The notes: a model not told the origin generated them from the letters alone. A DNA stretch of 64,000 bases from Brassica napus (GCF_020379485.1 NC_063439.1:24800098-24864097), one strand, 5' to 3'; positions 34,331-47,181 are shown, counted from the stretch's first letter. Translations and numbers: made by a program.

Positions 34331-37300
34331 ATGGATTTGGCATCGCGTTATAAGGTGATTGTTTTCCAAATATCTGATTGTGTTGTATAGTTTCGAGCTT
34401 CTTTCAGCTGTTCAAATATCGGGTGAATCGGATCGATGCTGAATGCATGTTTTCACATTGGCTTCTTCTGGTTCTGGGTTTTCTAATTGCGGTAGAGTTT
34501 TAGAGGAGTCTGTTTTTTGCATTGGCTCTGTGTCAATTTGGATAAGGTTTTGGTGGGGGAGAGTGATTGTTACTAGTGTGAATTAATTACGAAGGTGGCA
34601 AGAGAGCTTCTTACCATCTTCTTGTTCTTGACTTGTTTTATGCTACTTTAAAAAGCAGCGTCACTGTTTTTTATTTTTGGGTGTTTATGCTTGTTTTTAA
34701 CTTGTTTGAGCTGTTGTACAGGGGGTTGTTGGGCTTGTTTTTGGAGACAATCCATCTTCAAATGAAGACAGGTACGTTTTCTTCTTTTTGATTTACTACG
34801 ATTAGGGAGAATACAACAAGTTCTTTTATATAATGCGGGAATCATGCCTATGATAGTATGATGGCCTGTATGTATTGTCAAATTGTTTTGAATGAGAATT
34901 GGATTTATTTGTTTGGTGTAGTTACATTCAACGCCTGCTGGATCGCATTAGTAATGGTACCTTGCCTGACGATAGGAGAAATGCTATAGTAGAGCTTCAG
35001 TCTGTTGTTGCTGAAAGTAATGCTGCTCAATTAGCTTTTGGGGCTTCCGGTAAGTGTCTTTTTTTTTTGCTGTTATGCGTATGACTAATTGTGAGATAAA
35101 AAAAAAATGCTTTTTTACATGCTGTAATTTCAGGATTTCCTGTGATAGTGGGCATCCTAAAGGACCAACGGGATGACGTTGAAATGGTACTGTATCTTCC
35201 TTTTCCTTTGGTTCTCGCTTAGGTCGTGCAGATATTGGTTTATCAAAAAGTACTTTTGGGAGAGTAGAATAGCGTAGGTCCATCATTCCAGGGGAAAAAT
35301 CAATAGGAAAGGAGGTGGAAACAAGGAAACGTTTTAAAGATTTCATTATGTTAGCATGAATCTTTACTATGAAATTTTCACTTGTATATGTCTTTTTCTT
35401 TTTCTGTGGGACTATCCAGAGTTTGTTATCGAACTTCTTGTTGATCTGACTATGCTATGCCATGCTTAACTTACTGTTTTGTTGTCTATCCAGGTTCGAG
35501 GTGCCTTAGAAACTCTTCTTGGCGCTCTGACGCCAATCGATCATGCAAGGGCACAGAAAACTGAAGTCCATGCAGCTCTTATGAATTCCGATTTGCTCTC
35601 CCGTGAAGCTGAACATATTACTCTTCTTTTGAGTTTGCTGGTTCGAGTTACTCCATATTTCTGAAAAATATATTTCTGTTTTGTTAATTTTCTTATGCGT
35701 GCGTATGGTTTGTTGCCTTGGTGGTATGGCAGGAGGAAGAAGATTTTTATGTTCGATACTACACTCTTCAGATTCTGACAGCTCTTCTTATGAATTCTCA
35801 AAACAGGTACGTGTTCTTTCCTTGTGCCATCTCTCTGTCTTTATGCTCTACAGACTTTTGCTGACTATCTCTTCAGGTTGCAGGAAGCTATTCTGACCAC
35901 TCCTCGCGGCATAACTCGACTCATGGATATGCTAATGGATAGGGAGGTAACAATTAACTATATCTTGTGTATATTTAGTTGTTGTTGTTGGTTTATGTAA
36001 GAGTCGGGTATATTTATCCTTCAGCTAAACTCAAATAGGAGGTTGTGGGGGTGGTGAACTTGGGGTGATGAATATCATATTTCGGTAACTTATTTTTTTG
36101 GTGTTTGCCTTACAGGTAATCCGAAACGAGGCTTTGTTGCTTCTTACGCACTTGACGCGTGAGGCAGAGGTGAGATCACCTGCTTATATATTTGTAACTG
36201 TTTCTTTCTGGTGCATCGAGTTGAAGTAGCCATTAAATCTGATATATCTCATTTAATGATTAACTACTGTAGGAGATCCAAAAAATTGTTGTCTTTGAAG
36301 GTGCATTTGAAAAGATCTTTAGCATCATCAAGGAGGAAGGAGGGTCAGATGGCGATGTGGTTGTGCAGGTGACTAGTAGCTGTTTTCTAAATATATTATA
36401 GCACTTTTATTCTGTTAAGAATTTTGCATTTGAAAAGAAAAATGAAGCTATTTCTTTGATTTAGGACTAAAGTTATTGGCACTTGCACTTTCATATGTTG
36501 TCTTCCTGAATATTTTTGCAAGCATTTCTAATGCATTAGGATTGTCTCCTTATTCTTAAGTTCAAATTTCTTGTCCAAGCATTTGCACTAATATTGTTAT
36601 TTTTTCACAGGACTGTCTGGAGTTGCTGAACAATCTTCTTCGCAGCAGTTCATCAAACCAGGTCTCGAAACACTGTTTCTGCTCTTGATTTTTATGATTC
36701 CTTTACTAGATCTGCACATAGGCTTATATTTGACACTGTACAGATACTACTAAGGGAGACCATGGGGTTTGAACCCATCATTTCAGTGCTAAAACTGCGA
36801 GGGATTACATATAAATTCACCCAGCAAAAGGTTAGATTATCGAGTGATTCTCCCATTTTTGATTGATTCTACTAGCTCGTGCAAATTCGTTAATCTTTGT
36901 CCTTTTGAATGAACAAAATCCCAGTAGACTGTAAATCTACTTAGTGCACTGGAGACAATCAATATGCTGATCATGGGAGGTGCAGATTCGGACCCTGGCA
37001 AAGATTCAAACAAGCTGGCAAATAGAACGGTTTTAGTTCAGGTTTGTTTAGATATACAAATGTTGTGGTTCCTCATTCTTGACCGAATCAAATATGTTTC
37101 TTATTATATCGTATTTTGTACATTAACAGAAAAAACTGCTAGATTACCTACTGATGTTGGGTGTTGAAAGCCAATGGGCGCCTGTTGCTGTTCGCTGCAT
37201 GGTAAGGAAATCTTCTTTAGTCAAATTCTTTGTCCTTTCGTCTCTCCCTCTCCCTTCTCTTGTTATTTTTCAAATTCCGTTCTCTATCAAAAGTTATTTT

Positions 37301-39742
37301 GATTATTGCAATGACGATAAATTATAGAATTTTACTGTTGAACCTTGTTTTGTATAACATCAATGTGATCGTTAATGTATTATCAAGGGAACTGCTGAGC
37401 AGTTGGCTGAAGTCCAAGTTTTCTCATAGCTGTTTCTTTTGTTGTTACAGTAAGCTTAAGTTTCTAATAGGTCTTTTACTTTGTGATACTTTGCTGCTAG
37501 ACATTTAAATGCATTGGAGATCTGGTTGATGGACATCCCAAGAACCGTGATATTCTTGCTAGCAAAGTTCTTGGTGAAGACCGGCAAGTAGAACCTGCAC
37601 TCAATTCTATTCTCCGGATCATCTTACAGACATCTAGTATTCAAGAGTTTGTTGCAGCTGATTATGTTTTCAAGACGGTCTGTGAGGTTTGGAACTTTTG
37701 TGCTATATATAATAATAGTCTTATGTGAGCTTACAGATTATTATCATTATTTCATAACCACATTCTCTAAACGTTTCCAGAAAAATCGGGAGGGTCAAAC
37801 AATGCTAGCTTCGACTTTAATACCCCAACCACATCCCACCACCCGAGATCCTCTAGAAGATGATGTTAACATGTCATTTGGAAGGTGTCAACTTCTTTTC
37901 TTTTCTTTTCTTTTCTCTTGCAGCTTTCACAGTTTTGCTTTGAAAAAATTTCACTGTTTTATTGGGATTTTGAGCTAATTCTATTGTATTAAAACTTATT
38001 GGAAGTTTATGTTTGTGTCAGTATGTTATTACGAGGCATTTGTTCAGGCGAAACAGATGGTGATCTTGAGGTAAACTTTCTGGTCTCTGTTGAATGTTAA
38101 TTTGTACGCGTCTTTCGGAACTTAATCTATGTGTTTCAAACAGACATGTTGCAGAGCTGCGAGCATTCTTTCTCATGTTTTGAAGGACAACATTCAGTGC
38201 AAGGAGAAGGTACTGATTCAATCCCACCATAGTTTTAAACCGTTGGTTCTGCACACCAAACTTTTTGTTCCTGCATTGACTAACTGTTTCGGAAACCCAA
38301 CAGGCTTTGAAAATAGTACTTGAGTCACATGTACCTTCCATGGGAACTCCAGAGACTCTCTTTCAGAGGATTGTCAGATACCTGGCGGTTGCTTCTTCCA
38401 TGAAAAGCAAAAATAAATCAAGCACAATGGGAAAATCATACATTCAACAGATCATTCTAAAACTGCTCGTCACATGGACCGTTGATTGCCCAGCTGCAGT
38501 TCAGTGCTTTTTAGATTCACGCCACCACCTAACGTATCTTCTCGAGCTGGTAGCAAACCCGGCTGCAACAGTTTGCACAAGGGGCTTGGCGTCTATTCTA
38601 CTGGGGGAATGCGTCATCTACAACAAATCAAATGAGAATGGTAAAGATGCTTTTGCTGTAGTTGATGCTGTGAGCCAGAAGGTGGGGCTCACAACATACT
38701 TCTCGAAGTTTGAAGAGATGCAGAGCAGCTTCATCTTCTCTTCCTCCGAGGCACCTCGACAGGGTGATAAACCGTTGTCAAGAACAGCCACGCCCAGTGA
38801 AGCTGAGATTGAGGATGCGGACGTGGCAAAGGCGATGGATAAGGGGAATGAGGATCACCCAATGCTCATATCGTTGTTTGATCCTAGCTTCACTGGCTTA
38901 GTGAAGAGCCTTGAAGGTAAGATTAGAGAGAGGATCGTGGACGTGTATAGCCGGCCAAAGAGCGAGGTGGCTGTAGTGCCGGCGGATTTGGAGCAGAGGA
39001 GCGGTGAAAATGAGAAAGCATATATCAACCGCTTGAAAGCCTTTATAGAGAAGCAGTGCTCGGAGATTCAGGTATAGGCTTCTTGCTGAACTCGTCTTAT
39101 GCAATTCAGTTGTTTGATATATATGGTTGTGTCTAAAAAGAGCTTATTGTCGTTGTGACTTCTGTGTTTTTTTTCCAGAATCTTCTTGCTCGGAACGCTG
39201 CTTTGGCAGAAGACCTAGCCAGCTCTGGGAGGAATGAGGAATCTCAAGGATCAATGCAAAGATCAAGCTCAGTAATGGAGAAGGTTCAGATGGAAAGCAT
39301 CAGGCGAGAACTCCAAGAAGCGTCTCAGCGTTTAGAGACAGTTAAAGCGGAGAAAGCCAAGTTGGAGTCCGAGGCATCAGATTACAAGAACATGGCTGCG
39401 AAACTCGAATCAGACCTAAAAGGGCTGTCGGACGCATACAACAGTCTGGAACAAGCGAACTACCATCTTGAGAAGGAAGTGAAATCGTTGAAAGGAGGGG
39501 AAGATCCGATGGAGTTTCCTGATATAGAAGCGATAAAGGAGGAAGTGAGAAAGGAAGCTCAGAAAGAGAGCGAAGACGAGCTGAACGACTTGTTGGTGTG
39601 TTTGGGGCAAGAGGAGAGCAAAGTGGAGAAGCTAACGGCGAAACTGATGGAGTTAGGAGTTGATGTTGATAAGCTTTTGGAGGATATCGGGGACGAGTCA
39701 GAAGCTCAAGGGGAATCTGATGAAGAAGAAGAAGACCATTAA
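34331..39742 (+). CDS. GC6: Golgin candidate 6 (p115/Uso1-type vesicle tethering factor, MAG4)
   Basis: Nineteen exons, all with GT-AG borders and closing in one frame, encode 918 residues. Exon 1 (34331-34354) has only eight codons (MDLASRYK). Exons 2-18 carry the armadillo-like globular head of p115/Uso1, including NSDLLSREAEHITLLLSLL, YVRYYTLQILTALL, LLLLTHLTREAE and LELLNNLLRSSSSNQ. The tail from about residue 735 is a coiled coil (MESIRRELQEASQRLETVKA...) followed by an acidic C-terminus (ESDEEEEDH). The two large final exons are 38304-39071 and 39179-39742. p115/Uso1 tethers ER-derived vesicles to the cis-Golgi, and the plant orthologue (MAG4/GC6) is needed for storage-protein export. 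Length agrees with the family. The 3' end was partly copied downstream (43541-44100). Confidence 0.95.
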
Positions 39743-40875
39743 ACAAGTTGGTAGAGAGATCAACTACTCTCGTCAGGTATTCATAAAAGCAAAAGTCTCA
39801 GGTTCCTGTGTGCTTATCCGTCTCTACGTGGAACTTTGTACAGTCTTGGGGTGGTTTATTTGATGTTTATTTAATCTTCAGTTTAAACTTTTAATTTATC
39901 ATCATCTTAAGTCCAACTTGTTAGATTGTTTGAAACCTTTTATGTTGTTTCTACTATGCTGCAATTTACATTTTTTTCTTAAAAAAAAAATACTGGCTGT
40001 GATGAAGTGGTTTATTTTCTTGTTTGTCGTACGAAAATCTGGACTAATTAAATATTTTCGAAAAAAGCAATTTTTTTTCTTTTGCTTTGGTCTAAGAGCA
40101 GTGAAACATGACACACCGGACAGCCGGACCTGTTCTCAGAAATACGAACAAAGATTGCGGAGACATGCATGATACAATCTTACTATTACTACGTTTAAAG
40201 CATCCTCACACAGTGATGAACTTGTTGTGAGATTTTTATTTCTTAAATAAATCACATTAATGTTTCTATTCATAGTGACCGCAATATCTACTCACCTTCG
40301 AATGGTGTTGGTCGTATGAACCATGAATAATGAATTCACTGCCAAGCTAGCTTCGTTTCGGTAACTTTGCTAACTCCTTTTTTTTGCTTTATATTGAATT
40401 AAATTTTAATATCTAGATCCAAATCCACCCTCAACAAAGATACAATATATAGATACAATCCACCTTCACGCTAAATATTTATTTGTTTATTCTAGCGTAC
40501 CATCCGCGACTGAGTGTGTTCTGTCAGGAAAGTAGTTTATGTCAACCTATCCTCGGTGATCTGATTTGATAAATATCAAATCAACTCTCTGTTTTTTCTT
40601 CTTTTAGTAATGATTTAATTATTTTGTGACAATTAAGTTAATTGACTTTAAAAGGGAAGAAAACTTGCCTGTTGAGGTGAGGACTTGAGAATCAGAAGGG
40701 AAAAGATAAGAACGTTAGACAGATCTTAGCGGGACAATCGATACTAGTGTGTAAATTAAACAAATGCAAACTCCAATGCATATACATTAAAAGACATTAA
40801 TATAGATCCATTTGTACAAGAAACAAAAGTGCATTTCGCAACATCAATTTTGCATCCTTTCCACAACTAATAACC
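39743..40875. other. Spacer between GC6 and the DC1 gene
   Basis: 3' flank of GC6, of which 39912-40080 recurs twice in degraded form at about 43633 and 43966, then the upstream region of the DC1 gene. The piece around 40655-40710 (AACTTGCCTGTTGAGG...AAGATAAGAA) has weak counterparts near 51255 and 46390. Confidence 0.45.
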
Positions 40876-42880
40876 ATGCTTGTGAAGTTAGAAGGACACG
40901 AGCATCCTTTAGGACTCGGTAAACATATCGGTGGTCCTCTTGGAGGAGGTTTACGTTGCGATGTATGCGATCGATTCAATCGTGGTGGCTTCTCTCGCGA
41001 TCTGTCGTTTCAAGATGGCTTCTCTTGCAGTGAATGCGAGTTTCGTGTGCACGCGAAATGTATTTTTGTGTTCAACATACTAGAGACAACCAAACATCCT
41101 TCTCATGAAGGACACTGTGTAAGACTTCTCACAACGGGGGCTCCTGATAACACAGATCCGACATGCCATATCTGTGGCAAAACCACTAAGCGCCTTCTTT
41201 ATCATTGTTCCATTTGTAATCTCAATTTGCACATCGGTTGCATGGTTGAAGGTTTGTGCTCCGTATCCCAACTGAATATGCCGTGGCACTATCACCCTCT
41301 ACTCGCGCTTGATGTTGGTAATTATATGCCGTGCGAAGTTTGTGGTAAGCCCGGAGAATATGGCTACTTTTGCGCTCGTTGTTGGCTGATGGTTCATGAG
41401 AAATGCGCCTCCGTATTCGAGTCAACAGAGATCACTCACTCTTGTCATGCCAGACACTCTCTCAAGCTTCTCACCGAAGGTGCTCCCGGCTATACTGATC
41501 TGAAATGTCATATATGTGGAAAACATACGGGAAACTTTCTATATCATTGTGATATTTGTAAGTTCAACATGGATATGTATTGTGCGATTCAAGCTCCTCT
41601 ACCAGTGTCTCTTTCAAATCTGAAGGTCCAAGACCATATACTCACACTCGTTCCAAGACTGATCTCCTTTGTATGTGATGGTTGTGGGAAGATAGGCGAC
41701 CGATCTCCCTATGTTTGTTTTCAACGTGATCTCATGTTCTTCCATCAAGAATGTGCTCGCTTACCACGTGTTATTCATGTCAATCGCCATGATCACCGCG
41801 TTTCTTACAAGTATCCTCTTGGCCCTGGAGAATGGATATGTGGGATTTGTTTGGAAGAGATTGACTGGTCATATGGGTCTTATTCTTGTTCATCATGTCC
41901 TAGTTATACTATTCATTCAGGATGTGCAACAAGGAAAGACGTTTGGGATGGGGTAGAGAGACGTTGAAGATATTGAGCCATTCAAGATGAATGATGACCA
42001 CACAATCACTCATTTCGCTCATGAACATAACATGAGCCTCAACAAAGACGGTGTTTCCTTAGAGGAAAATATCTTGTGTGGAGCTTGTGTTTGTCCCATT
42101 GGCTCTGACACATTTTACAACTGTTCAGATTGCAGTTTCATCCTTCATGAAACCTGCGCTAATCTTCCTAAGAAGAAACGACATTTTATAAGCCCAAAAC
42201 CTCTTAGTCTTCTCCTCAACAGAGATAACCCCGAAGGATTTTGTTCTGCTTGTTGTCAACGTTTCTGTGAAGGATTCATGTATACTGATGGACGTAAGAC
42301 TTATGAATTGCTATGCAGTTCTATTACTATGCCTTTTATCCATGGAAGTCATCCGCATCCTTTACTCTACCTCGGAAAAGATGTTTTTGGTCACTTCAAG
42401 TCATGCCAGGGTTGCAACAAGCTTGGAAGTACAGTCGTCATTGGATGTATCAAATGCGACTTCTTTTTGGACTTCCGTTGCGCCACTCTACCGTTGACGG
42501 TAATACGTCACAGGTATGATGATCACCCACTCACTCTTTGTTATGGTGAAGAGGCAACTAGCGGCAAGTATTGGTGTGATATTTGCGAAAGAGAAACAAA
42601 TCCAAAGATTGTTTTCTGTGTGCTTGGTGATATCAGGTACGCCAAACCAGGAGGAAAGATCGAAGGCAACGTTGAGTTGATGTTGAACAATACATCTTCA
42701 AGACCACTTTGCAACCTCTGTCATTGTCGTTGCGCAGCTCCCTTCTTTCTTATTAACGAAAGCGGATTATATTGTTCTTTGTATTGTTTGGAACGTGCCA
42801 AAACGGAAGCATTCCCAATCAGTGCTTTTGTTATACGTCCTCCATGGGTCGATGAACCCAGAAAGAGGTGGTATGTTTGA
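40876..42880 (+). pseudogene. DC1-domain (Cys/His-rich C1) protein gene with one frameshift
   Basis: Intronless and about 668 codons long, the normal size of large DC1 proteins, but in two frames: 40876-41967 (363 codons) and 41987-42880. At about 41955-41961 (GGGTAGAGAGACGTTGAAG) one extra base puts the first frame onto a TGA. The next frame already reads DVEDIEPFKMNDDH across the junction, so the two halves were one gene. Around eight or nine DC1 repeats are visible, each H-x-H/HxxxH, CxxC, then CxxCxxxxHxxC (for example CHICGKTTKRLLYHCSICNLNLHIGC and later YWCDICERETNP). DC1 repeats bind zinc and resemble diacylglycerol-binding C1 domains; the role is unclear. A sequencing error or a functional two-protein outcome cannot be excluded. 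Confidence 0.85.
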
Positions 42881-43540
42881 TTACTGTTTTTGGATTTCTT
42901 TTTCTATGAGGTTGTATCGATTGTTGTTTTGATTATTCACCAAATCATGAAATTACTAATGCTTCTACACTATGATGTTATCTTGAGTTCCAGAGAAAAT
43001 AAATTGTAGCGTCTGGTTTCAAAAGCTAATTATGCAGATTGATGAAATAAAGAGCTTTTTTTATATAGTTTGAAATAACATAATTAATTAGAGTTAGGTA
43101 AAATATTAATAGAAAGCAGACACTAGTGGAAATTACAAAACGCTAGGTAAGACTGGAACCAGCCATCATCAGTAACATTTTTCGCAATGTCTCGAGCAAA
43201 GGAGTTGGAGGTGAGTCACTAATTCGGAAGAGAAGTGATAAAATCGAGCAACCACTAGAAAGATAAGTGAACTAACGATCTGTAACTTGGTCATTCTAAA
43301 GGTTTAATAGACGACACTCGATAGTAACATAGCAAAGCTCCTAAATGATCACGTAGTATCCAAACATCACAACTCATCAAGTTCTCGTCTCTCCAAATAC
43401 CGTGAACATAGCATGCGACAATACCTGGAGGCGAGGAGACCAAGAACGAAGGTAATAGTGAGACTCGGCTAGGATCAGCTTCATGAACGTTCGGCTGCTT
43501 TAAGTATTAACCGAGAGAAAAGAAATCTCAACATTAGCTA
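42881..43540. other. Spacer downstream of the DC1 gene
   Basis: 3' flank and AT-rich sequence; no gene recognised. Confidence 0.45.
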
Positions 43541-43680
43541 TGCCTAAAAAGAGCTCTTATTGTCGTTGCGACCTCTGTGTTTTTCCAGAACCTTCTTGCT
43601 CGGTATGCTACTTTGGCTGAAGAAATAATCCAGCTTGTTAGAGATGGTTTGAAACCTGTTACATTGTTACTACGCTGCAA
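43541..43680 (+). pseudogene. Duplicated fragment of the GC6 last intron, exon and 3' flank
   Basis: 43541-43630 matches 39131-39220, the end of GC6 intron 18 with its acceptor and the first codons of exon 19 (CTAAAAAGAGCT..., TTTTTCCAGAA, CTTCTTGCTCGG). It then jumps directly to a copy of the GC6 3' flank (CTTGTTAGA...GTTTGAAACC, as at 39918). The remaining exon is deleted, so no function is expected. Confidence 0.8.
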
Positions 43681-44288
43681 AGATTCGTATAACAATGTGA
43701 GTTTTTAAGTTATTGCAGGTGTTGTGGTGTTTCACATCTTCTTGTTGATTAAATACTTCCGAGGAAAAACAACAATTAAGTACATTGTTGAGGCTAAGAC
43801 AAGACAGACATCTACAAAACGAAAACAACAAGAATGTACAGAGCATGTTCTCATGAAGAACCACAAACGAGAAGTAGAATACATGGTTAGGTTTTAATCA
43901 GCAGCACAAAGCGAAGTCATAAGACTCCTTGGTGAGCTCCAAACGGCAAGATCAAACAATGACTCCAACTTGTTAGACTGTTTGAAACCTGTTACATTAC
44001 CACAATGCTCCAGTTTACGTATGCAGATTCGTACACATTTGAACAATGAAGTCAGTGTTGATTTTAAAGTTATTCAAGCTGTTTTGGTGTTTCACGTTTT
44101 GAGAAAAACAACACTAAGTACATTGTTCAAGCTATAAGACAAGACAGGACATATGCTACAACTCGAAAACAAGACAAGAATGTACAGAAAGAGAAGCAGA
44201 ATACATGGTTTGGTTTTAATCAGCAGCACAAAGAGACGCCATAAGACTCCTTGGTGAGCTCCAAACGGCAAGATCAAACAATGACTCT
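43633..44288. repeat. Tandem duplication of about 335 bp joining GC6 3' flank and the unknown gene's 3' end
   Basis: Unit 1 (about 43633-43962) and unit 2 (about 43966-44288) share CTTGTTAGA..GTTTGAAACCTGTTACATT at the left and GGTTTTAATCAGCAGCACAAAG...AACGGCAAGATCAAACAATGACTC at the right. The right part includes the last codons and stop of the gene at 44216-44920, so unit 1 contains a dead copy of that gene's 3' end. Confidence 0.8.
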
Positions 44289-44920
44289 TGTTCTTCTTGT
44301 TCAACTCTACATATGTTTTCTGCAACTTCGCAGAGATTTGAGACATCGTTGACGATCGCTTCTTGTGCTTCTGCCTGCACAAGTCCATCACCATCAACAT
44401 TCTTCATCAAATATACAAAACATGCATATAACCATTTCAAGACAGATCTAATTTCTAATCCAATGGCTAAAATTCAAACCCTAATTACCATAGAAAGAAG
44501 CTCGTCGAGCATACAAGACACCGTCTTGGGAGCATCTTCTTCTCCGCCATGCTCTGAATCTCGAAACGACGTCGTTTCGCTCGCGTTTAACCTCTCTTCC
44601 CGCTCCGCCGTTTGAAATCGAGCAGCCTTCTCTTGCATAGCACTGAAGCTGTTCGACAAAATGTCCCACTGCTCCATCTCTCTCTGGTACTTTCTTTTGA
44701 GCTTCACCAGTATCCTCTTCTTCCGCGTCCTTCGATTCCTCTCCTCCACCGCCGGATCCAACTCCGGTTCCACCGGTTTGGATGCTTCTCCGGAGTCGGA
44801 GATACGGCTTCGCTTCACTCGCTTGAAAACGAAGCCTTCCTCGTTGCGAAGCTCCCAATCTTCGTATCCGTCCATCGCAGGAGTCTTCGTCGACGGAGTT
44901 GCTCGGACGACCCGCCGCAA
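44216..44920 (-). CDS. Conserved plant protein of unknown function (At3g27520-like)
   Basis: Two exons on the reverse strand (44489-44920 and 44216-44374) encode 196 residues. The N-terminus MRRVVRATPSTKTPAMDG is basic. DGYEDWELRNEEGFVFKRVK is followed by a long, charged, probably helical segment (EERNRRTRKKRILVKLKRKY, then QREMEQWDILSNSFSAMQEK). The C-terminal exon is acidic and ends SLCAAD. No enzymatic motif, signal peptide or membrane span is seen. The basic helix could be a nuclear signal or coiled coil, but that is inference. Position next to GC6 suggests the Arabidopsis gene At3g27520. A start at the internal Met (MDGYED) is possible. Its 3' end has been tandemly duplicated. Confidence 0.8.
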
Positions 44921-45029
44921 AATACACCGGAGCCGGAGAGCGATTTGAATTTGAACTCGATTTTGTTTTTTTTTTTTGAAAGATTTGACAGCTCCTGTCT
45001 CGTATAAACTCGATATTATTATTCAAGCT

Positions 45030-45093
45030 TGGGCCTTTAGTTTTGAACATATTTAGGCCCGATATGATGTTCGACTAAATATACATTGGCCCA
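45030..45093 (-). promoter_or_regulatory. Cluster of three site II (TGGGCC) motifs
   Basis: TGGGCC at 45030-45035, AGGCCC at 45055-45060 and GGCCCA at 45088-45093 lie 110-175 bases upstream of the 44920 start codon. Such TCP-binding site II clusters are typical of proximal promoters of plant housekeeping and growth genes. Confidence 0.5.
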
Positions 45094-45226
45094 TAATAAA
45101 GCCTTTGAAGTGGTTGATTGTATTCGATATGGGATATACTGCAACAAGTTAACCCTGAAAATGTTAACTTCCTGTGTTACAAGTTACAACGTTATATCCT
45201 TGTCTACTTACATAATTAAAAGAAAA

Positions 45227-45984
45227 TCAATACTATTAAAAGAGAAGTACCATTTTTATCTACTACAAAATAGTCATACTAGAAGTCTAGGTCCATATAG
45301 TTAAATAATTTTTTTATTGTTTACATTAGTTTATTTAATGTATAACATTTCTAAATAATTATAAGGATATTAATAACAAATCTATTTTAACTATAAATTT
45401 AAATTTTAGTTTTAGGAATAACAAAATCTGTTGAGAAAAAATCTAACAAAATCTAACAAAATCTTTTTTAAAATTTAAATATTTTTTTAATTAATGCACT
45501 GATTAATTTCGAAATTAGTAGTATAATATTATTATAAATTAATTTTAATTATATTTTTATTATAAACAAAATAATGAATTTTTTTTGCTGATTTTATAAA
45601 TTTTATAAGTATATTCTACATTATATTAAAATAGAAGTAATTAATGAATTACATATTAAAATTATGTTGAATTGGTAAAACAATATATTTTGAAAAAAAA
45701 ATTTCAATAAGATAAATAAATAAAATATTATTCACCATTTAAAATGATTAAAATATCATTCACCTTTTAAAATGATTAATATTCATAAATTATGTAATAA
45801 TTTTTACAAAAAATAAAATTGTTAACATATGTTAAATTTTAATATTTAAAACTATATATCATCTATTTAGTTATTTTTAAAATGACAACAATATATTATC
45901 ATAAATTATTATATACAAAATAATATAAAAGTTTATATTTATAAATAAAATGTTACCCGCACGGATGTGCGGATTAAAATCTAG
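45227..45984 (+). mobile_element. Small non-autonomous Helitron (758 bp)
   Basis: Starts TCAATACTATTAAAAGAGAAG and ends CCCGCACGGATGTGCGG (hairpin), ATTAAAAT, CTAG. It is inserted between A (45226) and T (45985). The interior is AT-rich with no coding sequence. Termini match the element at 50320-50934. Confidence 0.8.
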
Positions 45985-46956
45985 TTAAGATTAATACATT
46001 GACAAGTTAATAGAAAGAAATTTTAGAAGGTTGTATGTTTCAAATTCTCTAAAGTTTTCAACTTATAGTCTTCTTTTTCTCACGAAATATTACATAAAAT
46101 ATTTAAAATTTGTTAATATAGAAATTTAATAAGACATAATAAGATATATAGTTTCTAACAGACGACAAAACACAAATCATATAAAATATTTTTTTGGTTT
46201 GTGGTTATAGTTTTGACCTAATCTTTTGTGATTATCTTGGAAGTATGCATCATCATCGACTCAATGTGAGCTGTCATGACTTTGGCGTTTGCTCTCGTTT
46301 GTCTGAATCCATACAGAGAAATCAAATCTTTTGAAGATATTGTTCCATTTTTAAGATAGTGATTGTCTGTTAATTTATAAGAATTAAAACAGTGAATATT
46401 TGCGTGATGAGAAGCTTGATTGTTAAACGAGCATAAATAAGATAAAGTAAACAAGTTGAATAAAAGTTAGATAAACCCTTAGCGGATCACTCTTTCCAAC
46501 AGTTTAATATAAGCACAAAAGGTGCGACTGGTTGACATAAAAATAAAATGGAAACAACTTTTTTATAGGTGGAAATAATAACTCTGGGAAGATAACTAAT
46601 TAATCAGTGACACCCAAAATATTATGCTAGCTTTTTTTGGTATAAAAGTCTTCTATTACTAAGGTACTATATTGTAAAAACTTAGTGAATATATATACAT
46701 ACCAAATTATGTTTTAGACTTTATTTTGCGATGAGTACACCAGTTATCTGTATATTGTTGTTTATAAAGTTCCCCCACAATTTAATGGCAAATTATAACA
46801 CAGTTTCGAAACATTATATGCTAAGCACGAGATAGCTAAGAGACAAGGAAAGCACAAAATCACGTGCAATATTTGATTAATCAGGAAGGTGAACTGTAAT
46901 GACACTGACTTCTGTCCAAAATGATCTTTTCTCGTATAAACGACTTTTCTGATATT
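45985..46956. other. Spacer with a duplicated segment
   Basis: 46236-46335 (GTGAGCTGTCATGACTTTGG, then AAATCAAATCTTTT) has a diverged copy at about 51106-51215 on the same strand. No gene seen. Confidence 0.45.
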
Positions 46957-46972
46957 AAACTTGTAAAAAGAA

Positions 46973-47181
46973 AACCAGTAGTGGTAGTCCAGTGGCGTTT
47001 GAAGGACTAAACCCAATACGGCGAATTCTGGTTCGAACTCCGCTGGCCACACGGATATGAGCTATTGCTTTCGGTTCATTTGAATGCCCAAGAGAGGGTC
47101 TATCCGTGGGTTGTACTTCTACCCGAGGGTTAGGTCTGTGTCTTTAATAGATCCGGGTTTAATCCTTTTTGTTTAAAAAAA
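46973..47181 (+). mobile_element. tRNA-derived SINE
   Basis: 209 bp with internal Pol III promoter boxes GGTAGTCCAGTGG (A) and GGTTCGAACTC (B) and an A-rich tail. It is flanked by a perfect 16-bp target duplication AAACTTGTAAAAAGAA at 46957-46972 and 47182-47197. The middle (CCCAATACGG, GGCCAC) is related to the SINE in SGF29A intron 1. Confidence 0.85.

Noticed and set aside
44612..45007. Forward-strand open frames opposite the At3g27520-like gene
   Set aside because: Low-complexity Ser/Leu/Arg translation; the reverse-strand frame has the conserved features and proper splicing.
46762..47052. 96-codon reverse-strand open frame
   Set aside because: It runs through the SINE and its flanking duplication; not a gene.
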